Part shown: one piece after another, positions 24,659 to 32,189 of the stretch
Layout: every line of letters starts with the position of its first letter
How positions within the stretch are numbered: the stretch's first letter is position 1
Source: Fusicatenibacter sp.
GTDB taxonomy: Bacteria; Bacillota; Clostridia; Lachnospirales; Lachnospiraceae
NCBI GenBank assembly: GCA_017887445.1
Contig: JAGHIA010000022.1
Location: forward strand, 1-59,275
Direction: 5' to 3'
DNA: 59,275 nt
The notes under the pieces: generated by a model
Seen by the model: only the letters and a program-made list of their open reading frames with translations
Told to the model about the DNA's origin: nothing
The model's database searches: none
Made by a program: the position numbers and the translations under genes

Positions 24659-24790
24659 TTATTTCTTCCGTTCCCGCCACCTTTTTCTCAGGAACTGTAC
24701 CAGAGATGAGATTCCCACCCCGGCCAGATACAGGACGATCAGGAACAGGATCATAACGCCCATGGACGATACAGATTCCGCTCCGCCCAT
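24659..24790 (-). CDS. 43-residue single-span membrane protein coupled to feoB
   Basis: A short gene starting at the ATG at 24790, four bases after the feoB stop, with GGAG inside the feoB 3' end as ribosome site. The product is one hydrophobic helix (about residues 10-31, VMILFLIVLYLAGVGISSL) flanked by a short polar N-terminus and a very basic tail, RKRWRERKK. Size, topology and tight coupling suggest a small partner of FeoB, comparable in placement to FeoC or other small Feo accessory proteins but not recognisable as them. Not known to me as a named family. Repeat B begins 13 bp after its stop. Confidence 0.75.
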   Translation of the reverse strand: MGGAESVSSMGVMILFLIVLYLAGVGISSLVQFLRKRWRERKK

Positions 24791-24794
24791 AGGC

Positions 24795-26978
24795 TTACGC
24801 TCCGGCTACCGACCGCTTCGTTTTGAACTGCTGGCCCTTGTACGGATCCGGGCGGAACAGCAGGAACAGAAACGCGATCAGGAAGACAATGGCGATCGCC
24901 GTTCCAACGCCGAAGGCTGCGGCACCTGTAACGACAGCGCCAATCTGATACACCATAAAGGTTATAACATATGCGAAGAAATTCTGGAAAAGGATCGCGA
25001 ACCAGAACCATTTTCTGTCGTTCATCTCCTTTGCCATGGTGGAGATCGCCGCCAGACACGGGGAGTCCAGAAGGTTAAACAGCAGGAAGCTGAATGCCGC
25101 GATCGCTGACGGGAACCACGCTCCCACAGCTGCCGCAACAGTGCCAGGATCTTCCGCGTCTCCCACCACGTTCGCCAGCGTACCCATGGTGCTTACGATC
25201 GCCTCCTTGGCAGAGAATCCGGAAATGGAAGCCGCAACGGATGCCCATGCGTACTCGCCTGATCCAAATCCCAGCGGCGCAAAAAGTACCGCGATCGCGC
25301 CGCCCACCGCGGCCATCAGGCTGTCCTGGGGATTCTCCACCGCGCCAAACCCGCCGTCGGTAAAACCATAGCCGGCCAGGAACCACATCACAATGCAGGC
25401 CAGCAGAAGGATAGTACCTGCTTTGATCATAAAGCCTTTCAGTCTCTCCCATACATGGAGAAGCACCGTCTTTACCTGCGGGATATGGTAAGCCGGAAGC
25501 TCCATAACAAACGGAGCCGCCTCGCCGTGGAACGGTTTTGTCTTTTTCAGGATAATTGCGGATACAAGTACCGCAACAATACCGATCACATACATGATAA
25601 AGGTCAGAGCGCCTGCCGGAAATCCGGTGATCTGGGCGCCGATGACACCGCCCATCAGCGCGATGACCGGAAGCTTCGCCCCACAGGGAACGAAGGTGGC
25701 CGTCATAATGGTCAGCCGTCTGTCATTATCGTTTTCAATGGTCTTGGAAGCCATGATTCCGGGGATTCCGCAGCCGGAAGAAATCAGCAACGGGATAAAA
25801 CTCTTTCCGGAAAGACCGAATTTACGGAAAACGCGGTCCATAACGAAGGCGATGCGGACCATATAGCCGCAGTCTTCCAGAATAGACAGAAGCAAAAACA
25901 GGATCGCCATCTGTGGAACAAATCCCAGCACCGCGCCGAGACCGCCGATGATACCGTTGACGATCAGGTCCGTCAGAAACGCCGCCGCGCCGATCGCTTT
26001 CAGTCCGCCGGTCACAACATCCTGAACCGCCACCACAAACACATCGTTGGTCCAGTCAGTCACATAGGTTCCAAGCGTCGTCACCGCGATCGCGTAAACC
26101 ACATACATGACCACAAGGAAAATCGGAATACCCAGTACCCGGTTGGTGACGATCCGGTCGATCTTGTCGGAGGTACTCATTTTTTCCTTCGGTTTTTTCA
26201 CATATTTTCCGATCAGTCCTGTGATATATTCATATCTCTCGTTGGTGATGATGGATTCCGTGTCGTCGTCCATCTCCTTCTCCAGATCCGCGATCACCGC
26301 GTCGGCGCGGCTCTTTACGGAGGCCGGAAGCTTCAGTTCTTCCAGTACCTTGCTGTCCCGCTCCAGAACCTTGATCGCGTACCAGCGTCTCTGTTCTTTT
26401 GCGATCTCCGCGGGAAGCAGTTCCTCAATGGCTTTCACAGAAGCCTCTACCTTTGCGGAGAAGCATGTCTTTGGCTGCTGCACAGCCTGTCTGGATGCCT
26501 CGGCCACCGCAGTCTTCACCGCGTCCTGCACACCGGTGCCTTTCAGCGCGGATGTCTTCACGATCGTGCAGCCAAGCGCCTTTTCCAGGCCTTTCACATC
26601 GATCTTGATGCCGTTTTTCTCCATCAGGTCCGCCATGTTCAGGGCAACCACCACCGGGATGCCAAGTTCCAGCACCTGCGTGGTCAGATACAGGTTTCGT
26701 TCGATATTTGTGGCGTCCACCAGGTTCAATACCGCCTCCGGACGCTCCTTCATCAGATAATCACGGCTCACCACCTCTTCCAGTGTGTAGGGAGAGAGGG
26801 AGTAAATGCCCGGAAGGTCTGTGATCACAACATCTTTCTGACCTTTCCATCTTCCTTCCTTCTTTTCCACGGTAACGCCCGGCCAGTTTCCAACGTACTG
26901 GTTCGCGCCTGTCAGTGCGTTAAACATGGTGGTTTTTCCACAGTTGGGATTTCCCGCCAACGCAATTCTTGTCGCCAT
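24795..26978 (-). CDS. feoB: Ferrous iron transporter FeoB
   Basis: A 727-residue membrane GTPase that imports Fe2+. The N-terminal G domain has G1 GNPNCGKT (residues 8-15), G3 DLPG and G4 NMAD, followed by the helical regulatory domain. After residue ~270 come eight or so membrane helices with the two Gate domains, including the Cys-containing SSGCGIPG segment. Length is normal for Firmicutes FeoB. It is the third gene after two feoA genes, 31 bp from the nearer, and is followed by a coupled 43-residue membrane protein. Confidence 0.97.
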   Translation of the reverse strand: MATRIALAGNPNCGKTTMFNALTGANQYVGNWPGVTVEKKEGRWKGQKDVVITDLPGIYSLSPYTLEEVVSRDYLMKERPEAVLNLVDATNIERNLYLTTQVLELGIPVVVALNMADLMEKNGIKIDVKGLEKALGCTIVKTSALKGTGVQDAVKTAVAEASRQAVQQPKTCFSAKVEASVKAIEELLPAEIAKEQRRWYAIKVLERDSKVLEELKLPASVKSRADAVIADLEKEMDDDTESIITNERYEYITGLIGKYVKKPKEKMSTSDKIDRIVTNRVLGIPIFLVVMYVVYAIAVTTLGTYVTDWTNDVFVVAVQDVVTGGLKAIGAAAFLTDLIVNGIIGGLGAVLGFVPQMAILFLLLSILEDCGYMVRIAFVMDRVFRKFGLSGKSFIPLLISSGCGIPGIMASKTIENDNDRRLTIMTATFVPCGAKLPVIALMGGVIGAQITGFPAGALTFIMYVIGIVAVLVSAIILKKTKPFHGEAAPFVMELPAYHIPQVKTVLLHVWERLKGFMIKAGTILLLACIVMWFLAGYGFTDGGFGAVENPQDSLMAAVGGAIAVLFAPLGFGSGEYAWASVAASISGFSAKEAIVSTMGTLANVVGDAEDPGTVAAAVGAWFPSAIAAFSFLLFNLLDSPCLAAISTMAKEMNDRKWFWFAILFQNFFAYVITFMVYQIGAVVTGAAAFGVGTAIAIVFLIAFLFLLFRPDPYKGQQFKTKRSVAGA

Positions 26979-27009
26979 AACACTCTACCTCTTTTTTCTT
27001 TTTCTTTTC

Positions 27010-27231
27010 TTATTCTATCTCAATGCAGTCTGCGTCGTCTTTTCGCAGGGAAAGCTCGTATCCGCGGATGGTCACTTCCACCGGGTCGCCCAGCGGAGCA
27101 ACCTTGCGGACGTAGATTTCACTGCCTTTGGTAATTCCCATATCCATAATCCGGCGTTTCAGCGCGCCCTCTCCGTGAAGTTTCTTCACCCGGGCCGTGC
27201 TGCCTACCGGAACATTCCGTAACGTTTTCAA
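27010..27231 (-). CDS. feoA: FeoA, second copy
   Basis: A 73-residue SH3-like protein (RRIMDMGITKGSEIYVRKVAPLGDPVEV) of the FeoA family, the cytoplasmic activator of FeoB. It is 14 bp after the first feoA and 31 bp before feoB. Tandem feoA genes before feoB are common in Clostridia. Start at 27231 follows a good AGGGG site. This copy has the classic GDPVEV motif. Confidence 0.93.
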   Translation of the reverse strand: MKTLRNVPVGSTARVKKLHGEGALKRRIMDMGITKGSEIYVRKVAPLGDPVEVTIRGYELSLRKDDADCIEIE

Positions 27232-27245
27232 TCTTCTGCCCCTCC

Positions 27246-27455
27246 TTAAACCATGATCTTGTTCGCCATTTCCCGGCTGATCGCTACGCGGGAATCCTTT
27301 ACGTTGACGATAAGGTTTCCGCTCAGACTAGAGATCACTGTCACCTGTCCCCCGCTCACGAATCCAAGGGTCTCCAGATGGCGCCTGGTTTCCTCGTTAC
27401 CTCCAACGCGTTTTATGTAGTTGGTTTCTCCGGCTCTCGCCATTGACAAAGGCAT
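27246..27455 (-). CDS. feoA: FeoA, first copy
   Basis: A 69-residue FeoA-type protein. The start at 27455 is set by GGAAAGGAGTGAGCAGT; a longer frame adds 17 basic residues without a ribosome site. It keeps the core (RRHLETLGFVSGGQVTVISSLSGNLIVNV) but lacks the GDP motif of the second copy, so the two probably have different roles. First gene of the feo operon, expressed from the promoter at 27540-27568. Confidence 0.9.
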   Translation of the reverse strand: MPLSMARAGETNYIKRVGGNEETRRHLETLGFVSGGQVTVISSLSGNLIVNVKDSRVAISREMANKIMV

Positions 27456-27516
27456 ACTGCTCACTCCTTTCCGGCACCCCTTTCCGTGTCTGATGGCTTT
27501 TTTCAATACATAAAAA

Positions 27517-27532
27517 GTTAGCTTTTTCTAAC
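27517..27532. promoter_or_regulatory. Iron-type operator, downstream site of the feo promoter
   Basis: GTTAG-CTTTTT-CTAAC, in the 5' leader just after the transcription start, centred 25 bp from its twin at 27542-27557. Confidence 0.75.
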
Positions 27533-27539
27533 TGTGTAT

Positions 27540-27568
27540 ATGTTAGCACTTACTAACCAATATGTCAA
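27540..27568 (-). promoter_or_regulatory. feo operon promoter with embedded operator
   Basis: On the minus strand TTGACA (27568-27563), a 17-base spacer, then TAACAT (27545-27540). The palindrome GTTAG-CACTTA-CTAAC (27542-27557) fills the spacer and overlaps the -10, so a bound repressor would block RNA polymerase. Confidence 0.75.
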
Positions 27569-27597
27569 CTGGTTTTTTCCAGAATTTTTGTAATCGT

Positions 27598-27672
27598 GTA
27601 ACAGTTCAGCCAGCCGAACTGTTACGGCATCCGGCCATTGAAAATCGCTTCGCGATGCACGGAAGCTGAATC
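27598..27672. repeat. Family D repeat
   Basis: GTAACAGTTCAGCCAGCCGAACTGTTAC followed by GGCATCCGGCCATTGAAAA, matching the 55708-55840 and 1420-1522 copies. It separates the feo promoter from the end of the TetR gene. Confidence 0.75.
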
Positions 27673-27678
27673 ATTCCG

Positions 27679-28212
27679 TCAGATTTTTCCCTGCAGAAAA
27701 TCTTCGGAAAACATGCAAAGAATCTCTTCCGCTGCATTCTCCGGCGTCACAGGGTATTCGGCAGAAATCCATTCGATCATATCCGCAAACATCCCGCCGA
27801 TGATAAACTGCCGCTGCATCGGAGGAATTTCCTGAAGAATCCCCAAACGTGCCATCAATGTCCGCATACAGGAATCAAACGGCTGCTGAAGCAGATATGC
27901 CAGATCCTGGCGCAGAAACAAACGGATTTCTTCCGAACGCTCTCCCCAGAATGTAAAACATAGGGAAATTACCGCTTTTAAGCCGGTTTCCGCTGAACGG
28001 TCCACAGTGTTCAGATATTGCTGAAACCCCTGGGCAATGTGCCAGCGCAGAATGTCCTCCCTGGAATCAAAATTCCTGTAAAAAGTCAGCCTGGAGACCC
28101 CCGCCTTTTCCGCAATCTCTTTCACTGTGATTCCCGTGTACTCTTTCTTTTTCATGAGCAGAAGCAAAGCTTCCGCAAGAAGCTCCCTGCTGACCTCCGA
28201 CTGTTTTGTCAT
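27679..28212 (-). CDS. TetR-family regulator next to the terpene-cyclase homologue
   Basis: A 177-residue repressor. The start at 28212 follows GGGAGGTGTTCGAGAGA; upstream in-frame codons are intergenic. The N-terminal HTH is clear (ITVKEIAEKAGVSRLTFYRNF); the C-terminal ligand domain is typical of TetR_C-type Firmicutes regulators (FIIGGMFADMIEWIS). It is divergent from the membrane protein at 28380. A perfect TGTAAC-N4-GTTACA site lies between that gene's -35 and -10, so this protein probably represses it. The ligand is unknown. Confidence 0.88.
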   Translation of the reverse strand: MTKQSEVSRELLAEALLLLMKKKEYTGITVKEIAEKAGVSRLTFYRNFDSREDILRWHIAQGFQQYLNTVDRSAETGLKAVISLCFTFWGERSEEIRLFLRQDLAYLLQQPFDSCMRTLMARLGILQEIPPMQRQFIIGGMFADMIEWISAEYPVTPENAAEEILCMFSEDFLQGKI

Positions 28213-28327
28213 TCTCTCGAACACCTCCCATGAAGTAATAGAAATACACAAACCTGGCTGAACGGTTACATAATGTAACAGATTCCGCAGATCTGTATCT
28301 TCCCTTTTTTCCATTTTCACACTATAC

Positions 28328-28356
28328 TTAACTGTAACAAATGTTACATCTATTAT
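28328..28356 (+). promoter_or_regulatory. Promoter and TetR operator of the terpene-cyclase homologue
   Basis: TTAACT (28328-28333), 17 bases, TATTAT (28351-28356). The palindrome TGTAACAAATGTTACA (28333-28348) occupies the spacer exactly. The gene's AGGGAGG site follows closely. Confidence 0.7.
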
Positions 28357-28379
28357 AAAACAATAAGGGAGGTTGTTCA

Positions 28380-29018
28380 ATGATCCAGATCATCATTCCT
28401 GTTTTGATCGGCATCAGCGGCGTTTGCTGGTCCATTGTCTACATCGATTGCATCCGCACAGGTTTCCGCCAGAAAACCTATTGTATGCCCCTGTTTGCAT
28501 TGGCGCTAAATTTTGCCTGGGAAGGAATCTACGCATTTACAGATCTTTTTATCCGTCATTCCATTGGCGCCCAGGCCATTGCCAATACCTGCTGGTTCGT
28601 GCTGGATATCCTGATCTTAGTCACTTGGCTGAAATTCGGCCGGGAAGAATTTCCCGGTGAAAAGAAAAAATATTTTATCCCATGGACGATTCTCGTGATC
28701 GCTGCCGCATTTGTTCTTCAGTTTCTGTTTATCTACGAATTTGGAGATATCGAAGGAGAAAAATATTCCGCCTATCTGCAGAATATTGTCATGAGCCTCA
28801 TGTTCCTTGGCAGACTGGACCGCCAGCAAAACGCCAAAGGCCAGACCATGACCATTGCCGTCTGCAAGTGTATCGGTACGCTGACACCGACGATCTACGG
28901 CACGTTAGAAGGAAATATGTTTATTCTCGTTACCGGAATCCTGTGCTTTCTCTTTGATTGTATCTATATCGCATATCTGTACAAGATTCGTTCCAGTAAA
29001 AAGAAGCTGTCCCACTGA
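28380..29018 (+). CDS. Pyr4-like transmembrane terpene cyclase homologue
   Basis: A 212-residue membrane protein with about seven helices and an AGGGAGG ribosome site. The pattern CWSIVYIDCIRTGFR, KTYCMPLFALALNFAWEGIY and the late FDCIYIAYL matches the Pyr4/PaxB family of fungal integral-membrane terpene cyclases. E48 in NFAWE and D193 in LFDCIY fall where the catalytic acid pair of Pyr4 sits. Fungal members protonate an epoxide on a prenyl chain to start cyclisation. Bacterial homologues exist but I know of no settled function; no prenyltransferase or epoxidase gene is nearby. Single-gene unit under the divergent TetR; the terminator overlaps the stop codon. Confidence 0.75.
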   Translation: MIQIIIPVLIGISGVCWSIVYIDCIRTGFRQKTYCMPLFALALNFAWEGIYAFTDLFIRHSIGAQAIANTCWFVLDILILVTWLKFGREEFPGEKKKYFIPWTILVIAAAFVLQFLFIYEFGDIEGEKYSAYLQNIVMSLMFLGRLDRQQNAKGQTMTIAVCKCIGTLTPTIYGTLEGNMFILVTGILCFLFDCIYIAYLYKIRSSKKKLSH

Positions 29019-29036
29019 GTGTGGGGCAGCTTCTTT
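29001..29036. terminator. Terminator overlapping the stop of the terpene-cyclase homologue
   Basis: AAGAAGCTG-T-CCCAC/GTGGG-GCAGCTTCTT hairpin with A/T flanks; the TGA stop is in its loop. Serves both convergent genes. Confidence 0.85.
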
Positions 29037-29068
29037 GGAATATTTTGAACATCATGCTTCTTCATTTA

Positions 29069-29719
29069 TCATAAATCGAAAAGTACAAACTTGCGGTCAC
29101 TGCCGGATCCGGCGGCTGTTTCACATTTTGGAGTCAGCTGGATATTTTCGCCTTCCATCAGGACGGCCCGTACGGGACTTCCGTCCATTCCTTTCATGCG
29201 CAGGGGCGCTGCCACCAGAACGTAGCGGCCTGGCGCCGGCTTGGACATATCCAGGTTTTCCAGGATCACCATTCCGGTTTTCAGCAGTGTCTGATGGACC
29301 TGTCCGGTGGTTTCTTCGTTTCCTACGGTCATTCCTTCAACGCCCAGCAGCTGCAGGTTTCTCCTGGCCAGATAGCCTGCTCCTTCGCTGGTCAGTTCGA
29401 TGTCTCCGTGGATCAGCAGACGTTCGCAGTCCTCCGGAACGGCTGTTTCCAGCATTTCTTCCGTGATCTTTCCTTCCATTGAAATCACATGACACGGGCC
29501 GATGGTCTGTTCCAGCGTTACGGCTTCGATGGTCTTTCCTTCCGGTAGATAATGCCAGGGCGCGTCCATATGGGTGCCGCTGTGTGTTCCCAGAGTAATT
29601 TTCGTAAGATTATACGCATCTCCTTTTTGTATCTCGCTCACGGGCTCCGCCGCCGGGACGGGGTCGCCGGGATATACCGCTGTGGAAAAAAGTTCTCTGG
29701 TAATGTCATATAATTTCAT
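29069..29719 (-). CDS. Cyclase/kynurenine formamidase-like metal hydrolase
   Basis: A 216-residue cytoplasmic protein with GAGGTAGGATC before the ATG. The family signature HxGTHxDxPxH is intact as HSGTHMDAPWH near residues 46-56, the metal site of the cyclase family that includes kynurenine formamidase and isatin hydrolase. It probably hydrolyses an amide or cyclic amide. There are no tryptophan-degradation genes nearby, so the substrate is open. Stands alone; convergent with the terpene-cyclase homologue. Confidence 0.87.
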   Translation of the reverse strand: MKLYDITRELFSTAVYPGDPVPAAEPVSEIQKGDAYNLTKITLGTHSGTHMDAPWHYLPEGKTIEAVTLEQTIGPCHVISMEGKITEEMLETAVPEDCERLLIHGDIELTSEGAGYLARRNLQLLGVEGMTVGNEETTGQVHQTLLKTGMVILENLDMSKPAPGRYVLVAAPLRMKGMDGSPVRAVLMEGENIQLTPKCETAAGSGSDRKFVLFDL

Positions 29720-30273
29720 GATCCTACCTCATTATAGCTTTTTTGCAGTCCGCCGCGTGGGATATTGGCAGGGAGAAGCTGCAGCAGAAATCGCTTTCCG
29801 CTCCTGATCCTCCTTTCGCGGCACGACTGCGCGCTTTATGAGTATAACTCTTTTTCATGGACAGCACAAGTACTTTTTTATGTAACGCTTCAGCCAGCTG
29901 AATAGCAGAAAATAATATTTCTTCTATGGAATCCATTCAGTTCCTGCTGAAAATCCTGGAATATGAAGGTGTGATCGGAGAGGAGCATTTTCATGAAACG
30001 GTATCTGCGACTCCGTAAACGCCCCGCCTCTGAACAGCGGCGGTCCCGTAGCCGCCCGGAAACCGCCCGAACATCTGCTCCGAGCATCACAGACACAAAA
30101 AAGAGAGAAACCATCAGGCCGGAAAGGCTTGGGTTTCTCTCTTTTTGTAACAATTCAGTCTGATAAACCGTTCCCTCTTTTTCACTTGGCGGCTGCAGGA
30201 AGGTGTTCAAAAATTTATTCCCGCAATCCACAACCCCACTATGCAGGGAATTTAATCCGGAAGGAATCGGATA
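29720..30273. other. Intergenic stretch, 550 bp, without a supported gene
   Basis: Contains a core-repeat piece at 29882-29905 (GTAACGCTTCAGCCAGCTG), a terminator at 30097-30147 and another core fragment right after it. Two short plus-strand frames (29926-30018, 30 codons; 29993-30163, 56 codons) were considered: the first has no ribosome site, and the second has GAGAGGAG but runs through the terminator hairpin. Neither is called. Confidence 0.5.
30097..30147. terminator. Bidirectional terminator after rpsR
   Basis: AAAAAGAGAGAAACC and GGTTTCTCTCTTTTT form a near-perfect stem with A and T runs at both ends. It lies about 125 bp past the rpsR stop on the minus strand. Confidence 0.85.
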
Positions 30274-30531
30274 TCAATCTTCAACGTACGGCATGATCGC
30301 CATGTGACGCGCTCTCTTTACCGCTACGGTGATCGCTCTCTGATGCTTTGCGCAGGTTCCTGTCACTCTTCTCGGCAGGATCTTTCCACGCTCAGAAACG
30401 TATTTTTTCAGTTTATTCGCATCTTTGTAATCGATGACATTGTCTTTTCCACAGAAAACACATACTTTTCTTCTTCTGCCCGGGCGTCTTCTTGCTGCGC
30501 CTTCCGGTCTCTCACTCTTATTAAAAGCCAT
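30274..30531 (-). CDS. rpsR: Ribosomal protein bS18
   Basis: An 85-residue 30S protein with the S18 signature [14 protein letters not shown] and the RNA-binding [12 protein letters not shown] end. AGGAGGAAAAGCAAA precedes the ATG. It normally pairs with S6 on the platform of the small subunit. It follows rpsF directly with an 80-bp gap; the ssb gene that often sits between them in Firmicutes is absent here. Confidence 0.97.
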   Translation of the reverse strand: MAFNKSERPEGAARRRPGRRRKVCVFCGKDNVIDYKDANKLKKYVSERGKILPRRVTGTCAKHQRAITVAVKRARHMAIMPYVED

Positions 30532-30611
30532 TTTGCTTTTCCTCCTTGCTATTCTATTCCATCTTCACACTGTCAGCCACAATCCGGGAATTCCGGACGG
30601 CCGCCTCCGTT

Positions 30612-30899
30612 TCAGGCCTCCTTGCGGACAACCAGGTATCTCAGCACGTTGTCCATAATACGCATATGTCTCTCAACTTCTGCCGGACAGGTGCTGTCTG
30701 CTTCAAACTGGATAAAATAGTAGAAGCCTTCGCGCATGTGCTGAATCTCGTAAGCTAATCTCTTCTTACCCCATTCTTCCACTTCTGTGATCACGCCATT
30801 GTAACGGGTAACGTAGCTTTTTGCCTTCTCGACAACTGCTGCTCTCTCCTCGTCTTCCAGCTTGGCGTTCACAACCAATGCTAACTCATACTTGTTCAT
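30612..30899 (-). CDS. rpsF: Ribosomal protein bS6
   Basis: A 95-residue 30S protein (MNKYELALVVNAKLEDEER, then WGKKRLAYEIQHMREGFYY), normal length. AAGGAGGAAACAGC precedes the ATG. First gene of the rpsF-rpsR pair. S6 of Bacillus type binds S18; the 5' leader of this operon often holds an S6:S18-binding RNA, and the 128 bp upstream (30900-31027) is the place to look for it. Confidence 0.97.
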   Translation of the reverse strand: MNKYELALVVNAKLEDEERAAVVEKAKSYVTRYNGVITEVEEWGKKRLAYEIQHMREGFYYFIQFEADSTCPAEVERHMRIMDNVLRYLVVRKEA

Positions 30900-31027
30900 G
30901 CTGTTTCCTCCTTATGGTCTTTTGGCTCCCCGTCCTGGCCAGGCGGCCTGTCAGGGAACAAGGATTTGTGAATTTGTCTCACAAGTCCCGACTATACCAT
31001 ATCCCGGAGGCTTCTGTCAAGGATTTT

Positions 31028-31492
31028 TTATAAATCCATCTCAAATGCCAGTCCCGCCCGCTCATAGGTAAACTTCTTTCTGTCCACAGGCACCTCAACA
31101 AAACCGAATTTCCGGTACAGCCGCACCGCATGCTCACATTTTGCGTTGGTCACGATGACAATCTTTTCTACCTTCCGCTCCCTGGCATAGTCGATGCAGG
31201 CCTTCAGGCAGGCGCTTCCCGCGCCGGTACCCGTATACATTCCCTTGGCGCAGAATTTCTCGATCTCCCATTCTTTGTTTGGCAGCGGCGCGATCATACA
31301 GCAGGCCAGCACCTGGCTGTCATCCTCCTCGTCCACCGCGAAAAAAATCTGTCCGCCTTCCTCTATTTTCTTTTCAATATTGTTCAGCATATCCAGGTCT
31401 TCCTGCTCGATGACAAACATTTCGGAGATCCACTGCTTATTCATTTCAATAAAATCATTTTTGTATTTTGGATCGTATGGCACAAGTTTCAT
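31028..31492 (-). CDS. GNAT-family N-acetyltransferase
   Basis: A 154-residue acetyltransferase; start at 31492 follows GGAGTGACGCGAAC. The acetyl-CoA binding loop is visible as KGMYTGTGAGSACLKAC, with the beta-5/alpha-4 region VIVTNAKCEHAVRLYRKFGF. Such proteins transfer an acetyl group to an amine of a small molecule or protein N-terminus; the substrate is unknown. It lies 83 bp downstream of the MarR gene in the same direction, so the MarR protein may control it. Confidence 0.88.
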   Translation of the reverse strand: MKLVPYDPKYKNDFIEMNKQWISEMFVIEQEDLDMLNNIEKKIEEGGQIFFAVDEEDDSQVLACCMIAPLPNKEWEIEKFCAKGMYTGTGAGSACLKACIDYARERKVEKIVIVTNAKCEHAVRLYRKFGFVEVPVDRKKFTYERAGLAFEMDL

Positions 31493-31574
31493 GTTCGCGT
31501 CACTCCTCACTTTCTCTCTTCGAATACACGTTCTTGGCAATTCAGCCTGCCGCTGTCCCCCAGCGTGCAGCAGT

Positions 31575-32024
31575 TCAGCGCTGGACTGTTACACACTGTT
31601 CCAATACCTCGGTCACTGTGTCCAGCGCCTTTATGAGCCTGAGGTACTGCTCTTTATCCAGGGTCTGTATGATCCCGCTGATCTGTTCTCCGGATCTGCG
31701 GTCAAATTCTTCCGCTCTCTCCCGCCCCTCCCGGGTCAGATGGAGCTTGTACGACCTGGTGTCCTTCTCGGAAACCGTCCGGCGCAGGTACCCTTTTCTC
31801 TCATGATTCCTGATGATCCGGCTGAGGTAGCTCTTGTCGATGTTCATAAGTTTCGCGATATAAGCGGCGTTGCATCCGTCTTTTTTCAGGACCTCGTAAA
31901 GGACCCTGGCCTCCGTGGGCGAATATTCCGATCCCAGATAATGATTCCCCAGCAATCCCAGCACCGGCAGATAAAACCGGTTAAACTCCCGGATCCGCTC
32001 CGTGGCCTGCACTCTCTCTTTCAT
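31575..32024 (-). CDS. MarR-family regulator
   Basis: A 149-residue winged-helix repressor. Start at 32024 is fixed by GGGAGGGCATT; the frame beyond it is the operator region. The recognition region reads CNAAYIAKLMNIDKSYLSRIIRNHERKGYL, followed by the wing (DTRSYKLHLTREG). MarR proteins act as dimers that leave DNA when a phenolic or other small ligand binds. The promoter overlaps a perfect palindrome (32041-32091), so autoregulation is likely. The downstream GNAT gene is its closest candidate target. Confidence 0.9.
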   Translation of the reverse strand: MKERVQATERIREFNRFYLPVLGLLGNHYLGSEYSPTEARVLYEVLKKDGCNAAYIAKLMNIDKSYLSRIIRNHERKGYLRRTVSEKDTRSYKLHLTREGRERAEEFDRRSGEQISGIIQTLDKEQYLRLIKALDTVTEVLEQCVTVQR

Positions 32025-32040
32025 AATGCCCTCCCATATA

Positions 32041-32091
32041 GTTGACAAAATCCACTTTTTTATCTTACGATAAATAGTGGATTTTGTCAAC
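32041..32091. promoter_or_regulatory. MarR promoter inside a perfect 16-bp palindrome
   Basis: GTTGACAAAATCCACT-N19-AGTGGATTTTGTCAAC. On the minus strand the left arm supplies TTGACA and, 17 bases on, TAAGAT as -10. The inner bases also pair (TTTATC/GATAAA). The symmetry also puts a TTGACA on the plus strand, but no plus-strand gene follows. Confidence 0.75.
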
Positions 32092-32097
32092 CATTTA

Positions 32098-32155
32098 CTC
32101 AAGGAAAACCGGAGCCGCCACGGCATCCCGCAGGCCGGCTCCGGTTTTCCTTGAG
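32098..32155. terminator. Strong hairpin after the metallophosphoesterase gene
   Basis: CTCAAGGAAAACCGGAGCC and its exact complement form a 19-bp stem with a 20-base loop. The arms contain the T-run themselves; a pure U-tract after the stem is missing. Confidence 0.75.
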
Positions 32156-32189
32156 CACAAGCTATTACTCTTGCTATCATTTTTAAATG

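Noticed and set aside
25455-27134. Long plus-strand frame opposite feoB
   Set aside because: Shadow of feoB: composition is low-complexity and basic, no ribosome site, and feoB itself is unmistakable.
29926-30018. 30-codon frame (MESIQFLLKILEYEG...) on the plus strand
   Set aside because: The peptide looks protein-like, possibly a gene relic, but there is no ribosome site or promoter, and it is overlapped by another short frame.
29993-30163. 56-codon basic frame with a GAGAGGAG site
   Set aside because: It reads straight through the terminator hairpin at 30097-30147 and into a dispersed repeat; composition is Arg/Ser/Pro-rich as expected of GC-rich noise.
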